Positions 55,515 through 64,000 of a stretch of DNA of 64,000 bases are shown one piece after another. Position 1 is the stretch's first letter. The number at the start of each line of letters is the position of its first letter. Source of the stretch: Acinetobacter brisouioides (lineage in GTDB: Bacteria > Pseudomonadota > Gammaproteobacteria > Pseudomonadales > Moraxellaceae); contig NZ_SJNX01000005.1 in NCBI RefSeq assembly GCF_004331075.1, positions 1-64,000 of the forward strand, given 5' to 3'. A program made the position numbers and the translations under genes. The notes under the pieces were generated by a model that had not been told where the DNA came from, searched no databases, and saw only the letters and a list, made by a program, of their open reading frames with translations.

Positions 55515-56303
55515 ATGAGTAAACTGGCTGTTAATTTGTCCATGATTTTTACCGAAGTCCCTCTGATTGAGCGTTTCGCACTGGCTCGAAAACATGGCTT
55601 TGATCATGTGGAAATTCAATTCCCCTATGAACTCAGTGTCGAGCAAATTCGCACACAACTCGAACAACACCAACTGTCTTTATGCCTGATCAATGCTCCT
55701 GCTGGCGACCTAATGCAAGGCGGACTTGGGCTGGCAGGAATTCCAGGGCGTGAACGTGAATTTTTTCATGGGATACAGCAAGCTGCACGCTATGCCACCT
55801 TGCTTAATGTGCCAAGCGTCAATATTCTCTCAGGCAAACAACCTTACGATGCTGACCTGTTACCTTGTCTTGAAGTTTTATCGAAAAATCTCAAACTGGC
55901 TTGTCACATTTTGACGGACTACCACGTACAACCTGTGTTTGAAATGGTCAATGGTACAGATATACCGCGCTTTCTGATTCAAAATATCGCTCAGGCACAG
56001 GACATGCTGGAAGCCGTGAATAACCCAGCACTGAAAATGCAATATGACTGCTATCACATGGCTATGATGGGCGAAGATGTGCTTGAGGGCTTACAGGAAA
56101 ATATTGCCCAAATCGGACATATTCAGTTTGCGGACTGCCCAAACCGTCATGAGCCCAATACAGGCTCAATTGCCTATGACAAAATCTTTTACTGGCTGAA
56201 ACACAGTTCGTATCAGGGTTATATCGCCGCTGAATATAAACCGAGCAATCATTCTGAACAAAGCTTTGCATGGAAAACACAATTTTTTGCAAATATATCC
56301 TGA
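55515..56303 (+). CDS. Hydroxypyruvate isomerase family TIM-barrel protein (Hyi/OtnI-like)
   Basis: A 262-residue xylose-isomerase-like barrel. It opens KLAVNLSMIFTEVPLIERF and includes the catalytic Glu residues in VFEMVNGTD and AAEYKPS and metal-binding QYDCYHMA and HIQFADCPNRHEPNTG. These features are typical of hydroxypyruvate isomerase (Hyi) and 2-oxo-tetronate isomerase (OtnI). It starts three bases after the dehydrogenase stop with GGAGG upstream, so the pair is tightly coupled. No gcl, otnK or aldolase gene is nearby, so the reaction cannot be settled from context. Confidence 0.85.
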   Translation: MSKLAVNLSMIFTEVPLIERFALARKHGFDHVEIQFPYELSVEQIRTQLEQHQLSLCLINAPAGDLMQGGLGLAGIPGREREFFHGIQQAARYATLLNVPSVNILSGKQPYDADLLPCLEVLSKNLKLACHILTDYHVQPVFEMVNGTDIPRFLIQNIAQAQDMLEAVNNPALKMQYDCYHMAMMGEDVLEGLQENIAQIGHIQFADCPNRHEPNTGSIAYDKIFYWLKHSSYQGYIAAEYKPSNHSEQSFAWKTQFFANIS

Positions 56304-56385
56304 GCATTTCGCTACAAAATTTGAATTTTTCGCGTAAAAAGGCTATAGTTCACAGTGAGTAATTGTCAGGACAAATATACCTCTT

Positions 56386-56790
56386 ATGAATTTAGAACCA
56401 TCGCCCGGCGCTTCTAATTCTCACAACCACTCTGTGGTAGATACACAAACTCAAACTGTGAGCGCTTGCCTGAAGGTCATCCAAAATGCCCTTCAAGATG
56501 TTAAAGCCAAAGATATTATTGAACTTGATGTCAGTCGCATCAGCAATGTCGCAGACGCGATTGTAATTGCTAGCGGCACATCAACTCGCCATGTAAAAGC
56601 ACTTGCCGACAATGTCGCAGAAGAAGCCCGCAAAGCAGGCTTCCGCCCAATCGGAATCGAAGGCGAACGCGATGCTGAATGGATCTTAATTGATCTCGGC
56701 TATGTTGTGGTACATGTCATGCTTCCAACAGCACGTAAATTCTATGATTTAGAAAGCTTATGGCGCGTGCCCGATGCGTCAGTAGCATAA
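56386..56790 (+). CDS. rsfS: Ribosomal silencing factor RsfS
   Basis: A 134-residue protein whose first 25 residues are a variable Ser/Asn-rich extension. The RsfS (Iojap) domain follows, with DIIELDVSRISNVADAIVIASGTSTRHVKALAD and WILIDLGYVVVHVMLPTARKFYDLESLW. RsfS binds L14 on the 50S subunit and blocks subunit joining in starvation. The rlmH gene that commonly follows it is absent here. The ribosome site is weak. A hairpin follows. Confidence 0.93.
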   Translation: MNLEPSPGASNSHNHSVVDTQTQTVSACLKVIQNALQDVKAKDIIELDVSRISNVADAIVIASGTSTRHVKALADNVAEEARKAGFRPIGIEGERDAEWILIDLGYVVVHVMLPTARKFYDLESLWRVPDASVA

Positions 56791-56841
56791 AAAATTCAGA
56801 CTTTCTCAAGATTCTTCTTGTAGACAGATACTGTAAAAATA

Positions 56842-56869
56842 AATGGGGAATCAGTGATGATTCCCCATT
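56842..56869. terminator. Hairpin between convergent rsfS and secreted-protein genes
   Basis: AATGGGGAATCA, loop GTGA and TGATTCCCCATT form a perfect 12-base-pair stem; the U tract is short on the plus strand (ATTATT) and A/T-rich on the minus strand (TATTTTTACAG), so it may end transcription better leftward. Confidence 0.78.
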
Positions 56870-56891
56870 ATTGCTTCTGGACTCGATGCTA

Positions 56892-57593
56892 TTAATTTAG
56901 CATCCACGCTACCGAAGCATCGAATAGCTGCAATCCTGATTCAGACAGATTATCAAAAGTGTCATTTTCTAAAAAGAACATAAGTCGCTTGGCAGGCGCA
57001 AGGCTTTCATAATCCATTGTTGCCCCTTTTTCATATCCCCAGATCGCAACTTTCTCTGGCTGACCATACACTGTTGCAATAATTGTTGCACCCAGCCCAG
57101 GCTTTCCCCAGCTCATTGCAGCCTGTTTCTGATAGACATTTGCCACACCAGCAGACAAGTGGGCGGATAAAGGATGTGGTGCATTGACCAACCAAAGATA
57201 ACGTTCTTTTTCAATCTCACCAAAATCGGTGTTGATCCGCTTACCTGTCATTGCCAGATCATCAAGATAATCATTTTCCCAAGTCATTAATGGAATAGCT
57301 AACGTTCTCCAACCTGCTTTTAGATTTTTTGAAGCTACTGTTGAGGAAAGAATAACCAGATCTGTACGAGAAGGCTTGATCATTTGAGGATCAATATCCT
57401 GATTAGCAATTTCAACCCGATATCCTTTTTGTTGCAGATGATGCTGTATCTTGATATCCGTTTGTACAGATAGCCCCTGTGTCTGAGAAATCAGTAAAAT
57501 TTTTGCAGATCGGGCAAAAATATGGGAGCTTGTCATCAGTGCCCCCATCATTAAAATCAAACAAAAGAGTCTATTTATCACATGGTTTACCAT
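56892..57593 (-). CDS. Secreted protein of unknown function behind the siderophore receptor
   Basis: The 233-residue product has a signal peptide (RLFCLILMMGALMTSSHIFA). A domain with alternating beta-strand/helix character follows: KILLISQTQ, YRVEIANQD, TDLVILSSTVAS, LAIPLMTWENDYLDD. This resembles class I glutamine-amidotransferase/ThuA-like folds, with GEIEKERYLWLVNAPHPLSAHLS and AIWGYEKGA later. I do not recognise a named family, and no catalytic residue can be assigned. Its ATG lies only six bases past the U tract of a hairpin after the TonB-receptor gene, with no clear ribosome site, so expression may depend on read-through. Confidence 0.7.
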   Translation of the reverse strand: MVNHVINRLFCLILMMGALMTSSHIFARSAKILLISQTQGLSVQTDIKIQHHLQQKGYRVEIANQDIDPQMIKPSRTDLVILSSTVASKNLKAGWRTLAIPLMTWENDYLDDLAMTGKRINTDFGEIEKERYLWLVNAPHPLSAHLSAGVANVYQKQAAMSWGKPGLGATIIATVYGQPEKVAIWGYEKGATMDYESLAPAKRLMFFLENDTFDNLSESGLQLFDASVAWMLN

Positions 57594-57598
57594 AAAAA

Positions 57599-57630
57599 AG
57601 AGAGCAATGCTCTTGACCTCACTGCTCTCT
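57599..57630 (-). terminator. Terminator/attenuator between receptor gene and secreted-protein gene
   Basis: On the minus strand AGAGAGCA, a 16-base loop and TGCTCTCT are followed by TTTTT and, at once, the ATG of the next gene. It starts 11 bases after the receptor stop. Confidence 0.75.
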
Positions 57631-57640
57631 GTTTTGCATT

Positions 57641-59785
57641 TTAAAACTTCATCGTCACACGCAATACAGCTTGGCGTGATGCTCCTTGTGAAACTGCCAA
57701 GTTGCTTACAGATGAGGTGTAATAAGTTTGATCCAGCAAATTATTAATGTTCAATTGCACATTCACATCTTTATTTTCAATTTTGGTGTCGTAACTCACA
57801 AATGCATTTACGATTGTATAATCAGGCAATTTAAAGCTATTCGTTGCATCACCAGCGCGGTTACCCACATAGTTTACCCCCATACCAAAGCGTAATTTCC
57901 CTTGATAAAAATCACCATAATTATAAGCAAGAGATAAAGATCCTGTATTTTTAGCGACGTTCTGTAAGCTCTTACCAACTAAAGTTGCATCATCATCTTC
58001 AGTCACTTTTGCATCAGTATATGCATAGGTCAGAATTGCATCCAGTTTATGGGTAATACGTCCTGTTACATCCAACTCTACACCTTTAGAGCGCACCCGC
58101 CCTGCTGTATGCAACTCTGTATCGCCCGTACTCGTATTCACCACTGACTCTAAGACATTTTTCTTTTTGATATCATAGATTGCTAGATTAGTACTTAACC
58201 GATTACTCAGCTCATACTTCATTCCAAGTTCATATGACTGGCTTTCTTCTGGCTGGACATCTGAGGTAACTGTTCCCCCATCCAAAGCAGCGATTGAAGA
58301 TGATGGTTTTAAAGACTGGGTATAACTACCATAGAAGGAAAGATCATCATTCCATTTATAGACCAAACCCGCCCGAGGAAGCCATTTGCCATCATCTGTA
58401 TTGGTATTAATTTTGAAGGGGCGACCTTTTCCTGCCAATTGATCCCAATGAGTATATCGCGCACCAACAACTCCAATCCACTTACTGGTTAAGTGAATTG
58501 AGTCTTGGAAATATGCTCCATAGGTATGCAATTTATCTGTTTGATCTGAGTCCGATGCCGAAGCTGTGCCTGACATAGATGAGGCCCCATTGCCATAAGT
58601 TGGATTCAGATAATCCAAGGTCGAGGTTGCCCCACGAATCATGTCCTTACGGTAATATTTGCGATACTCAATATCTGTACCGATCTGTATATCATGCTGT
58701 AAGCCAAAAATGGTTTCTCGCCCATCCAGATAAAACTGCCCAAAGCTATCAATACTTTGTGCACCACGTGTCCCATCCGCACGACGAGTTACAGTATGAG
58801 TGCTTGTATCTAGTTTGGTGATACGCAACTGGTTTGCATCATACGACTCATAGTTATAGCTATAGCCTGCATGTGCTTTCCAGTTATCATTGATTTGATG
58901 ATCCACAGTGAGTTGAGCTAAATGATCATCTCCCCACATTTGGTTGGATTTTTCATCTAGACGTGTATATTTGGAAATAGGGAGTGCTTTTCCTGTTGAT
59001 GGGTCAAATACTGTTGTACGATCAAAGGGCACATTAAATTTATGATATTGATAGCTAAAATTAACCTGTGTACTACCATTATCCCATTTTAGAGATGGAG
59101 CAATGAGCGTTTGTTGATTTTGACCAAAGTTTCTCCAATAATTTGCATCTGAATGATCCACAACTAAACGATAAGAAAAGTTACTGGTTCCAATTTGACC
59201 AGTTGTATCAACAGATGCGCCTGCACCATTGCGTCCTTGCTGATAAGTTGAACCATATAGGGACAAAGAAGTAGATTGTTCTTTGTGAGGTTGCTTGGTG
59301 ACTGCATTCACAACACCACCTGGATCCATGATACCGTAGAGCAAAGAGGATGGGCCTTTCAGTACATTCACCGTATCAACATTTTCATTCATAACGCGCC
59401 CTTGGACAATTGGCATACCATTGACCATGATCGAACCATCACGGTTATTGCCAAATCCTCTTTTCATCACTGTATCTTGTGTACCACCCAAGGTATTCCC
59501 TTGCGTAATGCCGCTGACTTGCGTCAAAGCATCATCCAAGTTAGCAGGCTTGAAATCTTTAAGATACTGATTCGATACAACATTGACTGTCTGGGGTACA
59601 TCTAGGTTTTTTTGATTCATTCTTAAGGTCGAAGAATCACTTTTTGCCACATAATTGTCTTTTACCGCCTTATTTGCAGTCACCGTAATAGTTGGGAGAA
59701 CATTTTCATCTGCAAAAACAGGCTGCATCACAGCCATAAGTGCCAAAGCCAAACTACTTGGCATAAACAAAGGGATTTTTTTCAT
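57641..59785 (-). CDS. TonB-dependent siderophore receptor
   Basis: The 714-residue outer membrane receptor has a signal peptide ending near MQPVFA and a TonB-box-like LPTITVTA. The plug domain follows (about 50-165; LDVPQTVNVVSNQYLKDF, VNVLKGPSSLLYGIMDPGGVVN). A 22-strand barrel closes with QASRQAVLRVTMKF-like strands and a terminal Phe. The pattern is that of FhuA/FpvA-type ferric siderophore receptors. The ligand is unknown; a hydroxamate would be a reasonable first test. A Fur box lies about 50 bases upstream. No siderophore biosynthesis genes are present in the window. Confidence 0.88.
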   Translation of the reverse strand: MKKIPLFMPSSLALALMAVMQPVFADENVLPTITVTANKAVKDNYVAKSDSSTLRMNQKNLDVPQTVNVVSNQYLKDFKPANLDDALTQVSGITQGNTLGGTQDTVMKRGFGNNRDGSIMVNGMPIVQGRVMNENVDTVNVLKGPSSLLYGIMDPGGVVNAVTKQPHKEQSTSLSLYGSTYQQGRNGAGASVDTTGQIGTSNFSYRLVVDHSDANYWRNFGQNQQTLIAPSLKWDNGSTQVNFSYQYHKFNVPFDRTTVFDPSTGKALPISKYTRLDEKSNQMWGDDHLAQLTVDHQINDNWKAHAGYSYNYESYDANQLRITKLDTSTHTVTRRADGTRGAQSIDSFGQFYLDGRETIFGLQHDIQIGTDIEYRKYYRKDMIRGATSTLDYLNPTYGNGASSMSGTASASDSDQTDKLHTYGAYFQDSIHLTSKWIGVVGARYTHWDQLAGKGRPFKINTNTDDGKWLPRAGLVYKWNDDLSFYGSYTQSLKPSSSIAALDGGTVTSDVQPEESQSYELGMKYELSNRLSTNLAIYDIKKKNVLESVVNTSTGDTELHTAGRVRSKGVELDVTGRITHKLDAILTYAYTDAKVTEDDDATLVGKSLQNVAKNTGSLSLAYNYGDFYQGKLRFGMGVNYVGNRAGDATNSFKLPDYTIVNAFVSYDTKIENKDVNVQLNINNLLDQTYYTSSVSNLAVSQGASRQAVLRVTMKF

Positions 59786-59834
59786 AAAATCTGCAAAGCA
59801 TGAACATAAAAATATTTGTAAATATTAGACTTAT

Positions 59835-59849
59835 TAATAATTATTCTCA
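59835..59849 (-). promoter_or_regulatory. Fur box upstream of the receptor gene
   Basis: TAATAATTATTCTCA matches the 7-1-7 Fur consensus TGATAATNATTATCA at 12 of 14 defined positions. It lies 50 bases before the receptor ATG in a short AT-rich leader, the expected place for iron repression. Confidence 0.75.
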
Positions 59850-60049
59850 ATAAGAAACTAAAAAAATCTCGTTACATCTATTTCAACCGTATCAAGACAA
59901 AAAACAGATGAATAAAGAAAGTAGCGTTGATCAATACATCAAGCTGAAACCAAAAGGGCTAAGCTCGTAAAATACAGAATCCAGCCCTTTAAACCAGTTT
60001 AATCAAACTTTTCAATTTTTTTAGAAATAACTCTCAAAGATGCTTTACT

Positions 60050-61344
60050 TTAAACCTCTTCGGTATAAACCCTTTTTTCTTTTTGATTTGGCAAGCGTCT
60101 ACATAAGTAAAAACTCGCCAATAGACTACATAACGCAGCAAGCATCAACAATAACGCAGGCATACTCGCATCGTCTGTCTTTTCAATTAAATACGTACTC
60201 ATCATTGGGGTTATTCCACCAAATAATGCTGTTGCCAAACTAAATGCAAGTGAAAAGCCCACTGTACGTACGCGTGCAGGCATCACTTCGACCAATGTTG
60301 CCACCATACTGCCATTTGTACATTCCAAAGAAAAATGACAAATACAGCAAAGTGATGATTAAATGACTAAAAGTAGTATGGTGTATCAGCCAATTTAACG
60401 CGGAATAAGCCTTACAGATAGCCAGTACAGTGATAAAGACCAGGCTCTGGTTTACGTCCAAGTTTATCTGAAACATAGCCTCCGACTGGCAACCAAATAA
60501 AGTTAGATAAACCCACGATCACCGCAGCAAGCAAAACTGTCCGTTGTGGACATATTTATAACGCACGTTTTGCATAAATTGGTGTATATACCGTAATAAA
60601 ATAAAAAATCGTGGTCGTCATTGCACTCAGCATCATTCCCGCAAACGACAACATTCCAATGACTCAGCATCGTATCCCAAATTTCTTTTTTGGTAGGATG
60701 TATTTTTTGTGCTTTAAAGGCTTCTGTTTCTTCCAAATTACGACGCAAAAAGAAAATCAGGGGGATAATCAAACAACCGATGAAAAATGGAATACACCAT
60801 CCCCAATCACTGACCTATTCTGCACCAAGCATTTTATTGGTTGCAAAACCTAAAATTGCAGCAAAAACAACCGCAACTTGTTGGCTGCCAGACTGCTAAC
60901 TGGTAATAAAACCACGGTTTTTGTCAGTTGCAATTTCCGACAAATACACAGAAACCCCACCCATTTCCACACCTGCAGAAAAACCTTGCAGCAGACGGCC
61001 AATCACCACCAAAAGCGGTGCAATGATTCCAATTTGATCATAACCAGGGACAAAAGTAATTAAAATCGTTCCTAAAGCCATCAGCCCCAAGGTTAAAATT
61101 AACCCTTTACGACGACCAATTCGGTCAACATAAGAACCTAAAAAGATCGCATTAAAAACCCAGCAGCAAAAACGGTAAATGTCATAATTAAAGAGACATA
61201 TTCATTATGAGAATGGAAAAATTTTGCAGCGATATATTTTGCGTAAAACCAAAACAAGAAACAGTCATATTGTTCTAGGAAGTTACCACTGGTGACATTT
61301 AAGATTTTCTTTAATGTCCCTTGTTTTGTAGTCCACACGGACAT
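60050..61344 (-). pseudogene. tcuC: Decayed MHS-family tricarballylate/citrate transporter (tcuC)
   Basis: Fragments in all three minus-strand frames line up as one TcuC/CitA-like symporter of about 430 residues: [20 protein letters not shown] at the start, [38 protein letters not shown], and [19 protein letters not shown] at the end. The frame is broken at about 61150 (apparent 10 to 13-base loss where PIGA-type residues are expected). In-frame TAG codons occur at 60896-60898 and 60815-60817. Further one- or two-base shifts lie near 60652, 60560, 60543, 60450 and 60320. It cannot make a working transporter. tcuB and tcuA, immediately upstream, are intact. Confidence 0.88.
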
Positions 61345-61433
61345 AGCAAACCTCCCTGATTTTTATTTATCTGTAAAATTATTTGATGGTTCACTGAATT
61401 TTTATGAATGAATTTCAGTGAACCGATGTGTGC

Positions 61434-62570
61434 TTATTTGGCTTTCTTACTTTTACGCTCTTCAACTGCGAATTTAAGTAAGGCTGCACTACGATAAAAA
61501 CCATGTGCGAACTTGCCAAAAGGAATGGTTAAAAACAGGGTCATGACGGTTGCCAAATGCACAACCAATAAAAGTGCCATCCATGAACTATCGCGTAATC
61601 CAAGTAGTGCTAAACCCGTGGTACTGATCAGAAGTAAAAGAAAAATAAATCCACGATCCATTGGTTTCTGTTTTGGATCGCCATGCTTTGGATCACGTTT
61701 TAAATTCAGCGATAACAATCCCGCAGGGCCAATAATTAAACCAAGCCCACCCAAAGTCCCTAAAATGACGGGCACACTGAAAAATGGATAAGGCGCGTGA
61801 ATATTCAATAAAAAGTGATAGGCTGTTGCGACCAGTGTGGCGGCAAAACACAGCAGGAAACCATACATGGTAAAATGGTGAAATCGACGACGAGCAAGTG
61901 TGTAACGATCATCTTCTTCGTTACAGCCTTTACCATGCCCACCATCTAGATATTTTAGCGTTAAGATATTTTTAGTGGCTTGTAAAATATCAGGTTGTTT
62001 GACACCCCCTGCAACCACTTCTGAGGTTTGATTCCAAAATTTTCGTATGCCAAAGTACAGTAAAATAAACGCCACCACAAATACTGAACCGAAAATTACC
62101 GTCAAGAAATTATGTGGAAATATCGCGTAAAAATTACCTTGATTATGACCAAATAAATCGTTGCCCTGTAGTGTAGAAGCAAGCAACATAAAGGCGATAA
62201 ACGCGACAACCAAAAGGCTGACAATCGTGATTCCTGCTTTTTGATACAATTTACCAAAGGCATGGGGTGTGGCAAATTTTTGATATGTTTCTAAACGAAC
62301 TTGCGCCATTGCCTGAGGAATATTCACCCCGAACTCATGCGGCGGAGCGTATTGGCAAGCATGCAGACACGCCCCACAGTTATGACAAAGATTTGCCATA
62401 TAGTGAATATCAGCCTGATTAAACTCTAAACGTTTTGTCATTGCTGGAAATACAGCACAAAATGATTCGCAATAACGGCAAGCATTACAAATTTGCAAAG
62501 CCTGTTTCACCTGTTCTTCATTGACCGTGAGCTGTACAACAGGAATTAAAGATTTTGATTGAGCATTCAT
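61434..62570 (-). CDS. tcuB: Tricarballylate utilisation protein TcuB (Fe-S/cytochrome b-like)
   Basis: A 378-residue membrane protein. The N-terminal ferredoxin-like part has two [4Fe-4S] sets: C28, C31, C34, C38 and C62, C65, C68, C72. About six membrane helices follow with conserved His residues (for example [19 protein letters not shown]). TcuB reoxidises the flavin of TcuA and passes electrons to the membrane quinone pool. The start overlaps the tcuA stop by one base (TAATG). It ends 90 bases before the ruined tcuC. Confidence 0.9.
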   Translation of the reverse strand: MNAQSKSLIPVVQLTVNEEQVKQALQICNACRYCESFCAVFPAMTKRLEFNQADIHYMANLCHNCGACLHACQYAPPHEFGVNIPQAMAQVRLETYQKFATPHAFGKLYQKAGITIVSLLVVAFIAFMLLASTLQGNDLFGHNQGNFYAIFPHNFLTVIFGSVFVVAFILLYFGIRKFWNQTSEVVAGGVKQPDILQATKNILTLKYLDGGHGKGCNEEDDRYTLARRRFHHFTMYGFLLCFAATLVATAYHFLLNIHAPYPFFSVPVILGTLGGLGLIIGPAGLLSLNLKRDPKHGDPKQKPMDRGFIFLLLLISTTGLALLGLRDSSWMALLLVVHLATVMTLFLTIPFGKFAHGFYRSAALLKFAVEERKSKKAK

Positions 62571-63982
62571 TAAACAACCTCCTTATTGAAAGCAGGTTTT
62601 TTCAAAGCAGAAAGTGCTGCATTTTTTCCTGCAATACGCCCAAATGTCGTACCGATCGACATACCTACACCTGCGGTATAGCCTTGCCCTAGTACATTTC
62701 CAGCCATCATTTCTCCTGCCACATATAAATTCGGACTCGGGACTTGGTTAAAACGCACAGCCGCATCTTTTTCGACTTTCATTCCCAAGTAGGTAAATGT
62801 AATCCCTGGTTTCAAGGCATAAGCGTAATAGGGTGGAGAATCTAAAGGCACTGCCCAATGCGTTTTGGCTGGGCTTAAATTTTCAGTATGGCAGTCGTCT
62901 AAAATGGTGTGATTAAACTCACCCACGACACAAGCTTGATTAAAATCGTTGATAGTTTTTTCCAGCGTGTCTGGATCGAGATGGATCAGTGCTGCAAGTT
63001 CACGGATGGTATTGGCTTTACGACCTTCAAATACAGGCGGCATAAAGCGCCCAACTGATTTTGAGTCGATAATGGAGAAGCCAATTTGATGCGGTTGTTT
63101 CGCGACTAAGCGCCCCCAAATGGCATAACGTTTAGGCCAAAAATCCTCACCTTCATCATAGAAGCGCACTGCATTTTGATTGACCACAATCCCTAGAGAT
63201 ACACAGTCAATACGCGTACAAATTCCGCCATCATAAAGTGGCGCGCGGGCATCCACAGCAACACAGTGTGATTGAGATGGATCACCAATCACATCTGCAC
63301 CTTGCTCAATCATAAATTTGAGTAAAGTACCCTGATTAAAACGTGTTCCGCGAATAATAAAATTATCGGCAGGCCATTCACCCGCTTCATTTTGTCCCCA
63401 AGCTTCACGCAGCCATTCTAAATTTGATTCAAAGCCACCAGCGGCAAGTACACAAGATTTTGCTTCATACCGTGTTCCATCCTCAGCGATTGCTGCAATA
63501 AACCGAATACCATCCAACTCTAATTCTTTAATTTTGGTATTGTACCGAACGTCAACACCCAGATTTTCCGCGCTTCGAAAATACGCATTGACCAAAGCCT
63601 TACCGCCGCCCATAAAAAAGGCATTGGTACGTGCTACATGCAGTGCACCAGAGAGTGGCGGCTGGAAATTAACCCCTTGTTTTTTCATCCATTCGCGGCA
63701 AGTTTCTGTACTGCGGATGACGAGGCGTGCCAATTCTTCATTGGTTTTACCTCCTGTGACTTTGAGCAAATCTTGCCAATATTCTTCTTCTGGGTAAGCG
63801 TCGATCAACACATCTTGCGGCGCATTATGCATACAGCGTAAATTACGGGTATGTTGTGAATTACCACCACGCCATTCCTTAGGCGCGGCTTCAAGCAATA
63901 ATACTGATGCACCCTCTTCACGTGCAGTTATTGCTGCACATAAAGCGGCATTGCCACCACCAATTACAAGCACATCATACAT
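62570..63982 (-). CDS. tcuA: FAD-dependent tricarballylate dehydrogenase TcuA
   Basis: A 470-residue flavoprotein of the fumarate reductase/succinate dehydrogenase group. It has the dinucleotide-binding motif [16 protein letters not shown] (residues 3-18), a second conserved block [23 protein letters not shown], and the C-terminal FAD loop [24 protein letters not shown]. TcuA oxidises tricarballylate to cis-aconitate, which enters the TCA cycle. AAGGG lies eight bases before the ATG, near the right edge of the window, so any tcuR regulator would lie beyond it. Confidence 0.9.
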   Translation of the reverse strand: MYDVLVIGGGNAALCAAITAREEGASVLLLEAAPKEWRGGNSQHTRNLRCMHNAPQDVLIDAYPEEEYWQDLLKVTGGKTNEELARLVIRSTETCREWMKKQGVNFQPPLSGALHVARTNAFFMGGGKALVNAYFRSAENLGVDVRYNTKIKELELDGIRFIAAIAEDGTRYEAKSCVLAAGGFESNLEWLREAWGQNEAGEWPADNFIIRGTRFNQGTLLKFMIEQGADVIGDPSQSHCVAVDARAPLYDGGICTRIDCVSLGIVVNQNAVRFYDEGEDFWPKRYAIWGRLVAKQPHQIGFSIIDSKSVGRFMPPVFEGRKANTIRELAALIHLDPDTLEKTINDFNQACVVGEFNHTILDDCHTENLSPAKTHWAVPLDSPPYYAYALKPGITFTYLGMKVEKDAAVRFNQVPSPNLYVAGEMMAGNVLGQGYTAGVGMSIGTTFGRIAGKNAALSALKKPAFNKEVV

Positions 63983-64000
63983 GTGATTTATCCCTTTATA

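Noticed and set aside
60050..61344. Treating the fragments as several small real genes
   Set aside because: The translated pieces join in order into a single MHS transporter, so they are remnants of tcuC and not separate genes.

Overview
The window is a piece of an Acinetobacter-type chromosome (Gammaproteobacteria, Moraxellaceae). It is AT-rich by eye. It opens with the 5' part of an Acinetobacter OmpA-type porin gene. It carries the quinoprotein glucose dehydrogenase plus OprB pair and natural-competence/pilus-type genes (fimT-like, comEA). Its gacS-cysM-exonuclease-rlmD-relA-mazG order is the one also known from Pseudomonas. I cannot name the species. I see no prophage, insertion sequence, CRISPR array, tRNA or rRNA gene; almost everything is ordinary core genome.

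Layout. 1-1.1 kb: ompA (partial) and a stand-alone pseudopilin. 1.2-5 kb: ferredoxin-type sulfite/nitrite reductase with a DUF934 partner, then a succinate-semialdehyde-type dehydrogenase. 5-9 kb: gcd and oprB, periplasmic glucose oxidation. 9.4-15 kb: an AraC-type regulator, a patatin lipase, a METTL25-like methyltransferase, a hemolysin-III/TrhA protein and an MHS-family transporter. 15-20 kb: accA-tilS-proC-yggT on the minus strand, with ppx upstream. 20-24.4 kb: trxA and rho, a repeat-rich Ala lipoprotein, and a MerR regulator facing a dehydrogenase/epimerase with a textbook MerR promoter between them. 24.4-36.6 kb: the genes that many bacteria keep as one thrS-infC-rpmI-rplT-pheS-pheT-ihfA operon. 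Here they are split into three blocks by unrelated genes. infC starts at an ATT codon. 37-50.8 kb: an acyl-CoA synthetase, then a long minus-strand series: darP, HPr, rapZ, panC, panB, folK, pcnB, comEA, mazG, relA, rlmD, a DEDD exonuclease, cysM. 50.9-56.8 kb: gacS, a crotonase/hydroxyisobutyrate-dehydrogenase-like/hydroxypyruvate-isomerase trio, and rsfS. 56.9-59.8 kb: a TonB-dependent siderophore receptor under a Fur box, with a secreted protein of unknown function behind it. 60-64 kb: a tricarballylate (tcuABC) operon whose tcuA and tcuB are intact but whose transporter gene tcuC is broken by many frameshifts and stops.

The main functional themes are translation and stringent control (thrS, infC, rpmI, rplT, pheST, relA, rsfS, darP, tilS), RNA and post-transcriptional control (rho, pcnB, rapZ, GacS), pantothenate/folate and cysteine synthesis, and peripheral metabolism (glucose to gluconate, tricarballylate, acyl-CoA and semialdehyde oxidation). 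I found no clearly new multi-gene system. The points most worth a second look are the decayed tcuC beside intact tcuAB, the split translation operon with a palindromic element between pheS and pheT, the Fur-controlled receptor and its orphan secreted partner behind an attenuator-like hairpin, the HPr without Ser46 fused by overlap to rapZ, and several leader hairpins or dyads (dehydrogenase, thrS, lipoprotein).
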